From JAXHMM01 sp964528445 (GTDB taxonomy: Bacteria; Bacteroidota; Rhodothermia; Balneolales; Balneolaceae), in NCBI GenBank assembly GCA_964528445.1, contig CAZGSL010000003.1:33654-97653 (forward strand): 64,000 bases of DNA, given 5' to 3'. The notes beneath the pieces are model-generated. The model had not been told where the DNA came from. It did no database searches and worked only from the letters and a program-made list of their open reading frames with translations. A program made the position numbers and the translations under genes. Within the stretch, counting starts at the first letter, position 1, and the number at the start of each line of letters is the position of its first letter. This document shows, piece by piece, positions 34,449 to 44,556 of the stretch.

Positions 34449-35711
34449 TCAGCCGCCGATCTCCACCTGGCGGTCTTTCCACTCCAGTTCAAAAGCCTTG
34501 CCTGTCTCGAAGGCTTCCCCCTCGCGCACCCAGCGACCCTCCTGGTGCACCCGCGCGAATCCTCGTTCCAGCGGGGCGTTGAAATCGAGCTTCTCCAGCC
34601 GGTGGTGCAGTCCGATAAGGCGTTCGCGCCGGCCGGAAAGCAGCAGCTCCTGTCGGTGCCTGAGCTGTTCGGAGAGCCGCTGCAGTCGGTCCCTTCGGCC
34701 GGCCAGCATTCGCTTCCCGACATGCTCAAGGCGTCCGGCGTAGCTGTCGATCCGATCCCTTGTGTTCACCACCTTCTGGCGGATGGCCCCCAGCGCGTGC
34801 GATTTCAGGAGCTGCTCCACCCTCCGCCTCTGTTCGGCGATGGTTTCCGGCACCCCCTCGGCCACGCGTGTGGCGAGGTCGTCCACGTAGAGACGGTACT
34901 CGTTGATGTCGGGCGTCGCGAGACTCCCCGCCTGGGTGGGCGTGGCCGCCCTGGCGTCCGCCACGAAGTCCGATATGCTGAAATCCGTCTCATGCCCGAC
35001 CGCGCTGATGACCGGCAGGGGACAGTCGAATATGGCGCGTGCCACCGCCTCCTCGTTGAACGGCCAGAGGTCCTCCAGCGAGCCGCCCCCGCGTCCGATG
35101 ATCAGCACGTCCACGTTTTGCTCCCGCGAGAAATACTCCACGGCCCGTACCAGTTCGGGCGCGGCCTTCACCCCCTGGACGCTGGCGTGGTGCAGCACCA
35201 GGACGGAAAGCGGCCAGCGCCGGGCCACGGTGTCGCGTATGTCGTGAAAAGCGGCGCCGGTCGCCGAGGTGATCACCCCGATGCGCTTCGGAAATTTGGG
35301 CAGTTTTTTCTTATGCTCATCCTCGAAAAGCCCCTCCTCCTTGAGCCGGGCCTTCAGCTTTTCGAAAGCCTCCTGGAGAGCGCCCTTCCCGGCCTGCTCC
35401 ACCGTCCGCACAATGAGCTGGTACTTGCCGTGGGGTGGATAGACCTGGATCTCCCCGCCGGCCACGATCTGCTGTCCGTCTTCCAGCTCGATCTCCTTCC
35501 GCCTGCGGGTGCTGCTCCAGATCACGCAGGAGAGCTGGGCGTCCTCGTCCTTCAGCGTAAAGTAGACATGTCCGCTTCGGCTCCGGCTCACGTTGCTCAC
35601 TTCTCCCTCCACCCGCACATCGGGAAAATGTCCCTCGAGGATCTCCTTGATCTCCCCGGTCAGTTCGGATACGCTCAGCGTGGAGGGGGTAAAAAGGTCG
35701 GATTGGGGCAT
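34449..35711 (-). CDS. xseA: Exodeoxyribonuclease VII large subunit
   Basis: 420 residues. N-terminal OB-fold (VRVEGEVSNVSRSRSGHVYFTLKD in parts), then the catalytic domain with PKRIGVITSATGAAFHDI, IIGRGGGSLEDLWPFNEE and SAVGHETDFSISDFVAD, and a C-terminal coiled coil. With XseB it degrades single-stranded DNA. No xseB is visible next to it. It is divergent from pyrC with 66 nt between starts. Confidence 0.96.
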   Translation of the reverse strand: MPQSDLFTPSTLSVSELTGEIKEILEGHFPDVRVEGEVSNVSRSRSGHVYFTLKDEDAQLSCVIWSSTRRRKEIELEDGQQIVAGGEIQVYPPHGKYQLIVRTVEQAGKGALQEAFEKLKARLKEEGLFEDEHKKKLPKFPKRIGVITSATGAAFHDIRDTVARRWPLSVLVLHHASVQGVKAAPELVRAVEYFSREQNVDVLIIGRGGGSLEDLWPFNEEAVARAIFDCPLPVISAVGHETDFSISDFVADARAATPTQAGSLATPDINEYRLYVDDLATRVAEGVPETIAEQRRRVEQLLKSHALGAIRQKVVNTRDRIDSYAGRLEHVGKRMLAGRRDRLQRLSEQLRHRQELLLSGRRERLIGLHHRLEKLDFNAPLERGFARVHQEGRWVREGEAFETGKAFELEWKDRQVEIGG

Positions 35712-35722
35712 GGCCGGCGGTT

Positions 35723-35753
35723 ATTGAATTCAAATTAAATCACGTATATTTTG
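35723..35753 (+). promoter_or_regulatory. Possible Bacteroidota-type promoter of pyrC
   Basis: ATTG at 35723-35726 and TATATTTTG at 35745-35753, 18 nt apart, resemble TTTG-N19-21-TAnnTTTG with one extra T in the -7 box. A start about 35760 would leave a leader of about 18 nt before the pyrC ATG. Weak call. Confidence 0.35.
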
Positions 35754-35777
35754 GCTGCAAAATAACAGAATCTCCCT

Positions 35778-37070
35778 ATGAGTCACACTCCGGATCTTCT
35801 CTTTAAAAACGTGCGGCCCCTGAGTCGCGCCCACGACGGTGATGAGGTCGCCGACATCCGGATCCGGGGTGGGAAGGTCGTTGAAATATCGGAGGGACTG
35901 GAAGCAGGCGATGAGAAGGTTTGCGACGGGGAGGGCGCCTATCTCTCCCCGGGCTGGATGGACATGCACGTGCATCTGCGCGAGCCGGGCTACGAGCACA
36001 AGGAGACCATAGAGACCGGCTGCCGGGCCGCCGCGTTCGGGGGATTTACCGAGGTGGCCTGCATGCCCAACACCCATCCTCCCATTCATACCCGGGACGT
36101 GGTGGAATTCATCAAAAAGAAGTCAGCCGAGCTTCCCGTGGAAGTCCATCCCATCGGCTGCGTCTCCCAGGAGCGGGAGGGCCGGGAACTGGCGGAGATG
36201 TCCGATATGAAAGAGGGCGGCGCGGTGGCCTTCAGCGACGACGGCGACCCGGTCTTCGACTCCGGACTGATGAGGGTGGCGCTGGAGTACTCCTCCATGC
36301 TCGGGGTGCCGGTTATCAATCACGAAGAGGACCTGAGGCTCTCCCGGCCGGGCCACATGCACGAGGGGGTGGTCTCCACGCGCCTAGGGCTGGACGGCAC
36401 GCCGGGGATCGCCGAGGAGGTGATGATCGCCCGGGACCTGCTGCTGGCGGAGTTTACGGGGGGGCACCTCCACGTGGCGCACATCAGCACGGCCCGGGGA
36501 GTGGAACTGGTGCGGCGTGCCAGGGAGGAGGGCGTCAGGGTGACCGCCGAAGTCTGTCCCCACCACCTCGACCTCACCCACGAGGAGATCGAGCGCCGGA
36601 ATTTTGACACCAACTGCAAGATGCATCCTCCCCTGAGGACCAGGGAGGATGTGAGGGCCCTGATCGGGGGACTGGCGGACGGTACGATCGACGCCATCTG
36701 CACCGACCACGCCCCCCACGCCATCGAGGAGAAGGAGGTGGAGTTCGTCTACGCCCCGAACGGGATCATCGGACTGGAAACCGCCTGGCCGGTGACGGTG
36801 CGCTGCCTGCTTGAAAGCGGGGAAATGGAGCTGAAAGGGCTGATGGAGAAGCTGGTCTACCGCCCGCGCGAGATACTCAACATTGAAATTCCCGCCCTCG
36901 AGGAGGGCTCCGAGGCCAACCTGACGCTCTTCAATACCGACGAGGAGTGGACCTTCAGCGAAGACCGGGTCCGTTCCAAGTCCGCCAACTCGCCCTACCT
37001 GGACGCCGCAATGACCGGGCGGGCGGTCGCGATCTACAACAAGAGCCACCTGGTGGAGAATGCGCTCTGA
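35778..37070 (+). CDS. pyrC: Dihydroorotase
   Basis: 430 residues of the cyclic amidohydrolase family. Metal ligands HVHLREPG near residue 56, the later HEED and CTDHAPHAIEEKE are present. It closes carbamoyl aspartate to dihydroorotate in pyrimidine synthesis. Length and motifs fit the class I type (about 430 residues) rather than the shorter E. coli PyrC. Followed after 41 nt by the DUF3857 gene. Confidence 0.94.
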   Translation: MSHTPDLLFKNVRPLSRAHDGDEVADIRIRGGKVVEISEGLEAGDEKVCDGEGAYLSPGWMDMHVHLREPGYEHKETIETGCRAAAFGGFTEVACMPNTHPPIHTRDVVEFIKKKSAELPVEVHPIGCVSQEREGRELAEMSDMKEGGAVAFSDDGDPVFDSGLMRVALEYSSMLGVPVINHEEDLRLSRPGHMHEGVVSTRLGLDGTPGIAEEVMIARDLLLAEFTGGHLHVAHISTARGVELVRRAREEGVRVTAEVCPHHLDLTHEEIERRNFDTNCKMHPPLRTREDVRALIGGLADGTIDAICTDHAPHAIEEKEVEFVYAPNGIIGLETAWPVTVRCLLESGEMELKGLMEKLVYRPREILNIEIPALEEGSEANLTLFNTDEEWTFSEDRVRSKSANSPYLDAAMTGRAVAIYNKSHLVENAL

Positions 37071-37111
37071 GCGGAGAATGAATCTGCCCTCCACTCCGTT
37101 CTGACAACTGT

Positions 37112-39139
37112 ATGCGATCGGTGACAAGGAGACATACCGGACGGGCGGCGCTGTTTCTGTGGCTGGGACTGTTCGCGGCCGCGGTTTGGACTCCCGCCGC
37201 GGCGCAGTGGGATACCGGCAGCGGGGATGAGGCCCGCCTGGGCCCGTCCGCCGATTTCGGCTCCCCGCCCGACTCCCTTTTTGAGATCTCCGCCGAAGCC
37301 TACGGCTCCGCCCCCTACCTCTATGCGCTCAAGGAGATGCATGTCACCTTCGAGGAGGACGCCTCCACCATTGTGGCCGTCATCGAACATCATGTGCGCA
37401 TCAAGGTCTTCGACGCCTCGGCGCGGGAGGCCTCGTTGATCTCCATCCCCTACCACTTTTCCGACGGCGTGGAGGAGGTCCGGAACCTGCGGGCCCTGAC
37501 CCACCACCCGGGCGGCGGAAGTACCGCTTTGGCGGACAGCAGCGTGCGCGTGATCAACATCAACGCCCGGTATAACGTCATGGAGTTTACCATGCCGCGG
37601 GTGTCCGACGGCGCGGTGCTGGAATACGCCTACCGGGTGCGGCGCCGGTACATCGAGGAGCTGCCGGAGTTCTATTTCGCCCACCGGGTGCCCACGGCGC
37701 TGGCGAGGGTCAGCATCCGGTATCCGCCTTACCTGCGCTACGAAGCGACGGCGGAGAACTTCGATCGTCCCCCGTCTCACCGGGTGGAGGAGGTGGATAC
37801 CGGATCGGTGGCGCCGGTGTTCACCTACGAGCGTCCCGATCCCGTAACGGTCGAGCGGTGGTGGGCCCGGGACCTGCCGGCCCTGGAGGAGGAGCAGTAC
37901 ATTACCTCGCTGGACGACTACCGGGCGAAGATCAATTTTCAGATCAGCGAATTCGGCGTACCTCGCCAGAGCCTGGAGAACAGCTGGGGCTTTGTGGTGG
38001 CCGACCTGAGACGGAAGCGGAATCCCCTGGAGCGCATCCGATCCTACGCGCAGGCAGAAGAGATCGGCGGGAGCATAGGCGCGCGATTCGACAGCGACCG
38101 GGCGGCGAGGGACAGCATCTACCGGTACCTGAACGAACGGGTCAACTACAGCGGCGAGAACCGGCCATACAGCGAAATGGCCGACAGCCTGGTATTAAGG
38201 GGCGAACCGGCCGACCAGGCCGCTATCAACCAGACCCTGGTGGCGATGCTGCGGGGGGCGGGCATCCAGGCGTGGCCCCTGATGATCTCCACGCGGGAAT
38301 CGGGGCAGATCAACCGCTCGTTTCCCTCTTTCTACCAGTTCAATGCCCAGCTGGCGTGGTCGTCCGCCGGGGATTCCGTCAGCGTCATGGACGCCAGCTT
38401 CGCCCACGCCCAGCCCGGGCTGATTCCGGTCGCCATGTACAACGAGACGGGTCTGCTGCTCAGGGAGAAGGATTACGAATGGATACCCGTGCAGCCCTCC
38501 AACAGCCTCTTCTCCATCGACGTCACCCTGCGGGCGGAACTGGATTCCGCCGGCAACCTGAGCGGAGAGCTGACGGCGGAGAGCGACGGCTATCCCAAGC
38601 AGGCGATCCGTCGCCGTCAGGCGGAGAACCTGGAGGCGGAGGAGATTTTCCGGCAGGCACTGTTCGACGGGTATTCCAGCCTGGAGCTCACCGGGATTAC
38701 CCTGGAAGACACCGGAAGCTACGGCCGTCCCGCAAAGCTCAGCGGAAGCTTTCATCTGCCGAACTATGCCGCCAGTTTTACCGACGCCCTCGAATTTGGT
38801 CCCATGATCGTGGGGTATCTCAGGAGCAATCCTTTCGAATCGGACCGGCGCGAGCTCCCGGTGACGCTGGATGCTCCCGAGAGACTCAACCTGCGGTACG
38901 AGATTGCAATACCAGAAGGGTACTCCGTGCGTTCGGGCAGCGGGAGCCGCTCCCTGGAACTGGACGGGGCCCACCTGGAGGAGGAGTACGACACGGAGGG
39001 GGATACCCTGCGGTATGAATATCGCATCGATATTTCTCAAATTAAGTTCCGCCGGGAGCAGTTTCCCCAGCTGATCCGCCTCTACGAGCGCTGGGTGGAG
39101 CTGAGTAACGGCACCTGGCAGCTGGAAAGAGATTCCTGA
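37112..39139 (+). CDS. DUF3857 protein with degenerate transglutaminase-like domain
   Basis: 675 residues: signal peptide (about 1-31, ending AAAQ), a DUF3857 beta domain (about 70-300, with LEYAYRVRRRYIEELPEFYF), a transglutaminase-like domain (about 305-430) and a C-terminal beta domain. The transglutaminase core is inactive by sequence: the usual GxCxDxA reads G364-E-P366-A-D-Q-A, so the catalytic cysteine is proline, and the usual FNH histidine is A412. The aspartate (MDAS) remains. In Bacteroidota such proteins are periplasmic or surface-attached; function unknown. Its partner genes here (pyrC, tsaB) do not help. Confidence 0.85.
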   Translation: MRSVTRRHTGRAALFLWLGLFAAAVWTPAAAQWDTGSGDEARLGPSADFGSPPDSLFEISAEAYGSAPYLYALKEMHVTFEEDASTIVAVIEHHVRIKVFDASAREASLISIPYHFSDGVEEVRNLRALTHHPGGGSTALADSSVRVININARYNVMEFTMPRVSDGAVLEYAYRVRRRYIEELPEFYFAHRVPTALARVSIRYPPYLRYEATAENFDRPPSHRVEEVDTGSVAPVFTYERPDPVTVERWWARDLPALEEEQYITSLDDYRAKINFQISEFGVPRQSLENSWGFVVADLRRKRNPLERIRSYAQAEEIGGSIGARFDSDRAARDSIYRYLNERVNYSGENRPYSEMADSLVLRGEPADQAAINQTLVAMLRGAGIQAWPLMISTRESGQINRSFPSFYQFNAQLAWSSAGDSVSVMDASFAHAQPGLIPVAMYNETGLLLREKDYEWIPVQPSNSLFSIDVTLRAELDSAGNLSGELTAESDGYPKQAIRRRQAENLEAEEIFRQALFDGYSSLELTGITLEDTGSYGRPAKLSGSFHLPNYAASFTDALEFGPMIVGYLRSNPFESDRRELPVTLDAPERLNLRYEIAIPEGYSVRSGSGSRSLELDGAHLEEEYDTEGDTLRYEYRIDISQIKFRREQFPQLIRLYERWVELSNGTWQLERDS

Positions 39140-39159
39140 CTAAATATTACTGACAACGG

Positions 39160-39822
39160 ATGAAACTCGCCATAGAGACCGCCACAGACGTCTGTTCCGT
39201 AGCCCTGCGCGACGGCGGGGGGAGGATTTGGGAAAAGCGGAAGGAGGAGCGCGGTTCCCATTCCGAGCGGCTGTTTCTCTTTGTTCGGGAGCTCATGGAG
39301 GAGCACGATTTTGGAATTGGCGACCTGCAGGCGATCCTGCTAAGCGAAGGGCCGGGCTCCTATACCGGACTGCGCATTGCCGCAAGCGCCGTTAAGGGAC
39401 TGCTCTACGCTACCGAAGTGCCCCTGCGGGCGGCGAATACCCTGGCCTCCTTCGCCTCCGCAGCCGAGTCGGGAGAGGATGGACCCGCGCGGATCCACGC
39501 CGTGATCGACGCGCGGAGAAGGCACCTCTACCACCAGTCTTTTGAACGGGAGGAGGGAGCGCTGACGGCGGCAGGCAGGGTGGAGGTGCTGACGCTTGAG
39601 AAGGTGGGAAACATGATCCGCCCGGGAGATGTTCTCATCGGGACGGGACTGGAGCGGCTCGACCCGTCGGCGGTCCGGGGTGTCGTCACACGCGGCTCCA
39701 GCCACATTTCGGCCCGCTCCCTGTTCGAGCTGGAAGCAATGTCCGGGGGCGAAAACTTTATCCGGGACGCTGAACCGGCCGATTTTGATCCCCGGTACTA
39801 CTCCTCCCGGCAGGAGGAATAA
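39160..39822 (+). CDS. tsaB: TsaB, tRNA threonylcarbamoyladenosine synthesis protein
   Basis: 220 residues. The ASKHA fold opening LAIETATDVCSVAL, HSERLFLFVRELMEE and the family mark LLSEGPGSYTGLRIAASAVKGL are present. TsaB scaffolds TsaD and TsaE in making the t6A37 modification of ANN-decoding tRNAs. It follows the DUF3857 gene by 20 nt. Confidence 0.95.
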   Translation: MKLAIETATDVCSVALRDGGGRIWEKRKEERGSHSERLFLFVRELMEEHDFGIGDLQAILLSEGPGSYTGLRIAASAVKGLLYATEVPLRAANTLASFASAAESGEDGPARIHAVIDARRRHLYHQSFEREEGALTAAGRVEVLTLEKVGNMIRPGDVLIGTGLERLDPSAVRGVVTRGSSHISARSLFELEAMSGGENFIRDAEPADFDPRYYSSRQEE

Positions 39823-39886
39823 AAGATTTCGGCTTCATTCCAGAATCGTTATTTTGAAATTTCCCCGAATCGAAAGAATCGAGCCG

Positions 39887-40744
<858 letters not shown>

Positions 40745-40773
40745 CAGTGCTGTTCAACCAAGAGTAAACTGCC

Positions 40774-41793
40774 ATGCGTTTCGCCGATTACGCCAAAGTA
40801 TATGTGACGGCGGGGAGTGGCGGAGATGGTTCCGTACACTTCCGCCGGGAGAAATACGTGCCGCGCGGCGGACCCGACGGAGGCGACGGAGGCGACGGGG
40901 GCGACGTCATTCTCAAGGGCAACGAGCAGCTCAATACGCTCCTGGACCTGCGCTACCACAAGTACGTCAATGCCGAAGACGGTCAGGCGGGAGCCAAAAA
41001 CAAGCGTAAAGGGGCCGACGGGGATGACGAGATACTGGAGGTGCCCCTCGGATCGGTGGCGTTTGATGCCGACACCGGCGAGCGGATCGGGGAGATTACG
41101 GAGCATGAAGAGACCATCCTGATTGCCCGGGGCGGGAAAGGGGGGCGGGGCAACTGGCATTTCCGCAGCTCGACGAACCAGGCCCCGCGCAAGGCGGAGG
41201 ATGGAAAGCCGGGCGAAGAGCGAACGCTTGAGATTGAATTGAAACTGCTGGCCGACGTGGGACTGGTGGGATTTCCCAACGCGGGCAAGAGCACCCTTCT
41301 CTCGGCCATGTCCGGCGCGAAGCCCAAAATCGACTCCTATCCCTTCACCACGCTCAAGCCCAATCTGGGCGTGGTGACCCTGGCCGACTACAGGACGTTT
41401 GTGGTGGCGGACATCCCCGGAATTATCGAGCAGGCTCACGAGGGCAAGGGGCTGGGCATCCAGTTCCTGCGCCATATCGAGCGCAACAAGCTTCTGCTGT
41501 TCATGGTCAGCAGCCAGAACGATATCGAGTACGAATACAACGCCCTGCTGGAAGAGTTGCGGTCGTACCGGGCCGACCTGCTGGACAAGCCCCGGGTACT
41601 CGCTGTAACCAAGATGGATCTTCAGGAAGAGCATCAACTTGATCAAGAGACCGATGTTGGCATCCCCGTGGTGAAAATATCCGCCGCGACGGGATACAAC
41701 ATGGATAAACTGAAAGAAACCATCTGGGAGGGGTTACAGCGCTATGAAGAGGAACACGAACAAGAGGAGAAAGACATCCGCCCGACGCCTTAG
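40774..41793 (+). CDS. obgE: ObgE/CgtA ribosome-associated GTPase
   Basis: 339 residues: glycine-rich Obg fold (1-158, with GGDGSVHFRREKYVPRGGPDGGDGG), then the GTPase domain with G1 GFPNAGKST, G3 DIPG and G4 TKMD. The C-terminus is short and charged. It acts in late 50S assembly and stress control. The last 50 nt overlap the 5' end of dprA in another frame. Confidence 0.96.
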   Translation: MRFADYAKVYVTAGSGGDGSVHFRREKYVPRGGPDGGDGGDGGDVILKGNEQLNTLLDLRYHKYVNAEDGQAGAKNKRKGADGDDEILEVPLGSVAFDADTGERIGEITEHEETILIARGGKGGRGNWHFRSSTNQAPRKAEDGKPGEERTLEIELKLLADVGLVGFPNAGKSTLLSAMSGAKPKIDSYPFTTLKPNLGVVTLADYRTFVVADIPGIIEQAHEGKGLGIQFLRHIERNKLLLFMVSSQNDIEYEYNALLEELRSYRADLLDKPRVLAVTKMDLQEEHQLDQETDVGIPVVKISAATGYNMDKLKETIWEGLQRYEEEHEQEEKDIRPTP

Positions 41794-42892
41794 GGAGTAT
41801 ATCGCCCTGGGACTGGTGCCCAACCTGGGCGCCCGTCGCATCCGGGCGCTGCTGGACCGTTTCGAAAGCGCGCGGAAGATATTCCGGCTCCCGCCGGACC
41901 GCCTGCGGACCGTCAGGGGAATCGGCAGGGTCACCGCCAGGCAGATATCCGCCTTCCGCGGCTGGGAGGAGGTAGACCGGATACTCGACAAGACCGCGCG
42001 CTGCGGGGCGCGCATCCTGACGGAAACCGATCCGCACTATCCCTTCCTGCTCCGGCACATTTACGACCCGCCCCTGCTGCTCTGGGTGCTCGGCGATCCC
42101 GCCGTCCTCAACCGGCCGGGCATCGCCGTGGTGGGAACAAGGCGCGCCGGCAAATACGGCCTCCGCCAGGCCGAAAGGATCTCCGCCGGCCTTGTTCGCA
42201 CCGGACTCTCGGTGGTGAGCGGACTCGCCTACGGGATTGACGCGGCCGCCCACCGCTCCGCCGTCGAGTCGGGGGGCGTGACGGTGGCGGTGCTGGGATC
42301 GGGAATCGACATTATCTACCCACCCGCCCACCGCTCCCTGGCGCTGGAAATCGTCCGGTCCGGCGGGGCGGTGATCTCGGAATTTCCACCGGGCACCCGG
42401 CCGGAAGCTGGTAATTTCCCTGTGAGAAACCGCGTGGTAAGCGGCATGACCATGGGTACGCTCGTCGTGGAATCGGGGGAGAAGGGGGGAAGCATGATTA
42501 CGGCCGGGTCGGCGCTCGCCCAGAACCGGGAGGTGTTCGCCGTGCCCCACGAGGCGGAAACCAAAACCGGGCAGGGAGGGAACCGGATGATCCAGCAGGG
42601 ATGGGCCAAACTGGTGATGGAGGCGGATGATATCCTGGAAGAGCTGATGATGTGGCGAGACTACATCTCCCGGGAAGGCGCCGCCCCTTCCGCGGAACCC
42701 CGCTGGAAACGAGAGCAGATGGACGGCCTCTCCCGCCGTATCTGCCTCCTCCTGGAAGAGGGCCCGCGCCACATCGACGAACTGTGCGGGGAGCTGGAGC
42801 GATCGCCGACCCGGGTGCTCGGCAGGCTGCTGGAACTGGAGATGAGGAAGTGCGTACGCCAGAGCGCGGGGAGGATTTTCGAATTGGCATAG
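41744..42892 (+). CDS. dprA: DprA/Smf, DNA processing protein
   Basis: 382 residues: N-terminal helix-hairpin-helix-like region (about 18-80, LVPNLGARRIRALL), a Rossmann-like DprA core with GIAVVGTRRAGKYG, SGLAYGIDAAAHRSA and SEFPPGTRPEAGNFPVRNR, and a C-terminal winged-helix (about 320-382). DprA loads RecA on incoming single-stranded DNA in transformation. No in-frame start exists after the obgE stop before the conserved core, so the 50-nt overlap with obgE seems real. Confidence 0.95.
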   Translation: MKRNTNKRRKTSARRLREYIALGLVPNLGARRIRALLDRFESARKIFRLPPDRLRTVRGIGRVTARQISAFRGWEEVDRILDKTARCGARILTETDPHYPFLLRHIYDPPLLLWVLGDPAVLNRPGIAVVGTRRAGKYGLRQAERISAGLVRTGLSVVSGLAYGIDAAAHRSAVESGGVTVAVLGSGIDIIYPPAHRSLALEIVRSGGAVISEFPPGTRPEAGNFPVRNRVVSGMTMGTLVVESGEKGGSMITAGSALAQNREVFAVPHEAETKTGQGGNRMIQQGWAKLVMEADDILEELMMWRDYISREGAAPSAEPRWKREQMDGLSRRICLLLEEGPRHIDELCGELERSPTRVLGRLLELEMRKCVRQSAGRIFELA

Positions 42893-42941
42893 TTTTGGCA
42901 TGGTTTAATTTAGCTGGCAGAAACGGTATCTTGCTTTTGCC

Positions 42942-44447
42942 ATGATCAAGACCGGCCAACAGATGAACCAGAAACAGTCGCAGCAACAGCGGCTGTCTCC
43001 CCAGCAGATTCAGTATATCAAGCTGCTGCAGCTGCCTACCATCGCCCTGGAGCAGCGTATCAAGGAGGAAATTGAGATGAATCCCGTCCTGGAGGAGGAC
43101 GACGGACTGGAGCGGGAGGAGGAGCTGGAGCGGGCCGATGAGTGGGAGGAATCCGCCGCCGAGGAGCTGGAGCCGGTTGACCAGAACGAGGATATCGACT
43201 GGGAGGAGTTCATGCAGAACTCCGAGTACGATGGACAGGATTACGGCAGCTCCTGGTCGTCCGGCGGAGGGGATCAGAGCTGGCGGGACCTGCCCAATCC
43301 CTACCACGAGAGCCTGCTGGAGGAGCTGGAGCAGCAGGTCGCCCTGCTGGATCTGGACGAGGAACAGAAACTGATAGCGGATCAGATCCTGGGTTCGCTG
43401 GACGAAGACGGGTATTTCCGCCGCGAACCCGAAGCGGTGGTTGACAACATCGCGTTCAACGAGGGGGTGCTCACCACCCAGGAGGATGTTGAAAAAGTCC
43501 GGAAGAAGATACAGCGGCTGGATCCCCCCGGGATCGCCTCCCGCGACCTGCGCGACTGCCTGCTGATTCAGCTCGAAATGAGCGAGAGCGATTCCGAAAG
43601 CCGGGAGGTCGCCATCGAGATGCTCCGGGATCACTGGGAGGCCTTTGAGAAGAAACACTTCGGAAAATTGAAGAAGAAGATGGACGTCGATGACGAGGAA
43701 CTGCAGGCCGCCTTCGACTGCATCAAGGGGCTGGACCCGAAACCGGGGGGAAGCGGGACAGCGGTGGATGATACCAGCAACTACATCGAACCCGATTTTG
43801 AGGTCTACTACGATCCTGCTGGCGAGGAGGAGGAAGAGGGCGATTTTATCATCTCCCTCAACAACAGCAACATTCCCCCGCTGACCATATCTCCCCGTTA
43901 CAAAAAGATGTGGGACGACCTAAAAAAGCGGAAGAATGCCGACTCCCGCACGAAGGAGACCAAGAATTTCATCAAGAACAAGATCGAGTCCGCGCAGTGG
44001 TTCATCGACTCCATCCGCCAGCGGCAGAATACGCTCATGAATACGATGAAGACCATCGTCGCCCTGCAGGAGGATTTTTTCAAGCACGGCGAGGGACTCA
44101 AGCCGATGATCCTGAAAGATATCGCCGAGCGGGTCAACCTCGACATCTCCACCATTTCCCGGGTGGTCAACGGCAAATACGTGCAGACCAACTTTGGGGT
44201 GTTCGAGCTGAAGTATTTTTTCAGCGAGGGGCTAGAGACCGAAAGCGGAGAGGAGGTCTCCAGCCGCGAGGTGAAGAACGCCGTACAGGAGATCGTGGAC
44301 AACGAGAACAAACAGAGTCCGCTCAGCGACCAGGCGATTGCCGACGAGCTTGGAGAGAAAGGCTACAAGGTGGCGCGGCGGACCGTAAGCAAGTACCGCG
44401 AGCAGCTCAATATTCCGGTGGCCCGCCTGCGAAAGCAGATCGGCTGA
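42942..44447 (+). CDS. rpoN: RNA polymerase sigma-54 factor
   Basis: 501 residues. Gln-rich region I (QKQSQQQRLSPQQIQYIKLLQLP) that contacts activator ATPases, an acidic region II (about 50-110), the core-binding region III, a helix-turn-helix and the RpoN box ARRTVSKYR near the C-terminus. It directs transcription from -24/-12 promoters and needs an AAA+ activator; none is encoded in this window. The gene lies 49 nt after dprA and ends 9 nt before a scaffold gap. Confidence 0.96.
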   Translation: MIKTGQQMNQKQSQQQRLSPQQIQYIKLLQLPTIALEQRIKEEIEMNPVLEEDDGLEREEELERADEWEESAAEELEPVDQNEDIDWEEFMQNSEYDGQDYGSSWSSGGGDQSWRDLPNPYHESLLEELEQQVALLDLDEEQKLIADQILGSLDEDGYFRREPEAVVDNIAFNEGVLTTQEDVEKVRKKIQRLDPPGIASRDLRDCLLIQLEMSESDSESREVAIEMLRDHWEAFEKKHFGKLKKKMDVDDEELQAAFDCIKGLDPKPGGSGTAVDDTSNYIEPDFEVYYDPAGEEEEEGDFIISLNNSNIPPLTISPRYKKMWDDLKKRKNADSRTKETKNFIKNKIESAQWFIDSIRQRQNTLMNTMKTIVALQEDFFKHGEGLKPMILKDIAERVNLDISTISRVVNGKYVQTNFGVFELKYFFSEGLETESGEEVSSREVKNAVQEIVDNENKQSPLSDQAIADELGEKGYKVARRTVSKYREQLNIPVARLRKQIG

Positions 44448-44456
44448 GCGTCGCCC

Positions 44457-44556
44457 NNNNNNNNNNNNNNNNNNNNNNNNNNNNNNNNNNNNNNNNNNNN
44501 NNNNNNNNNNNNNNNNNNNNNNNNNNNNNNNNNNNNNNNNNNNNNNNNNNNNNNNN
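44457..44556. other. Scaffold gap (100 N)
   Basis: Exactly 100 N between the rpoN stop and the truncated 3' end of a convergent membrane protein gene. True length unknown; any terminator or small gene here is missing. Confidence 0.99.

Noticed and set aside
42893..42941. Sigma-54 self-promoter before rpoN
   Set aside because: Two TGGCA boxes exist, but neither has a TTGC at the needed distance.
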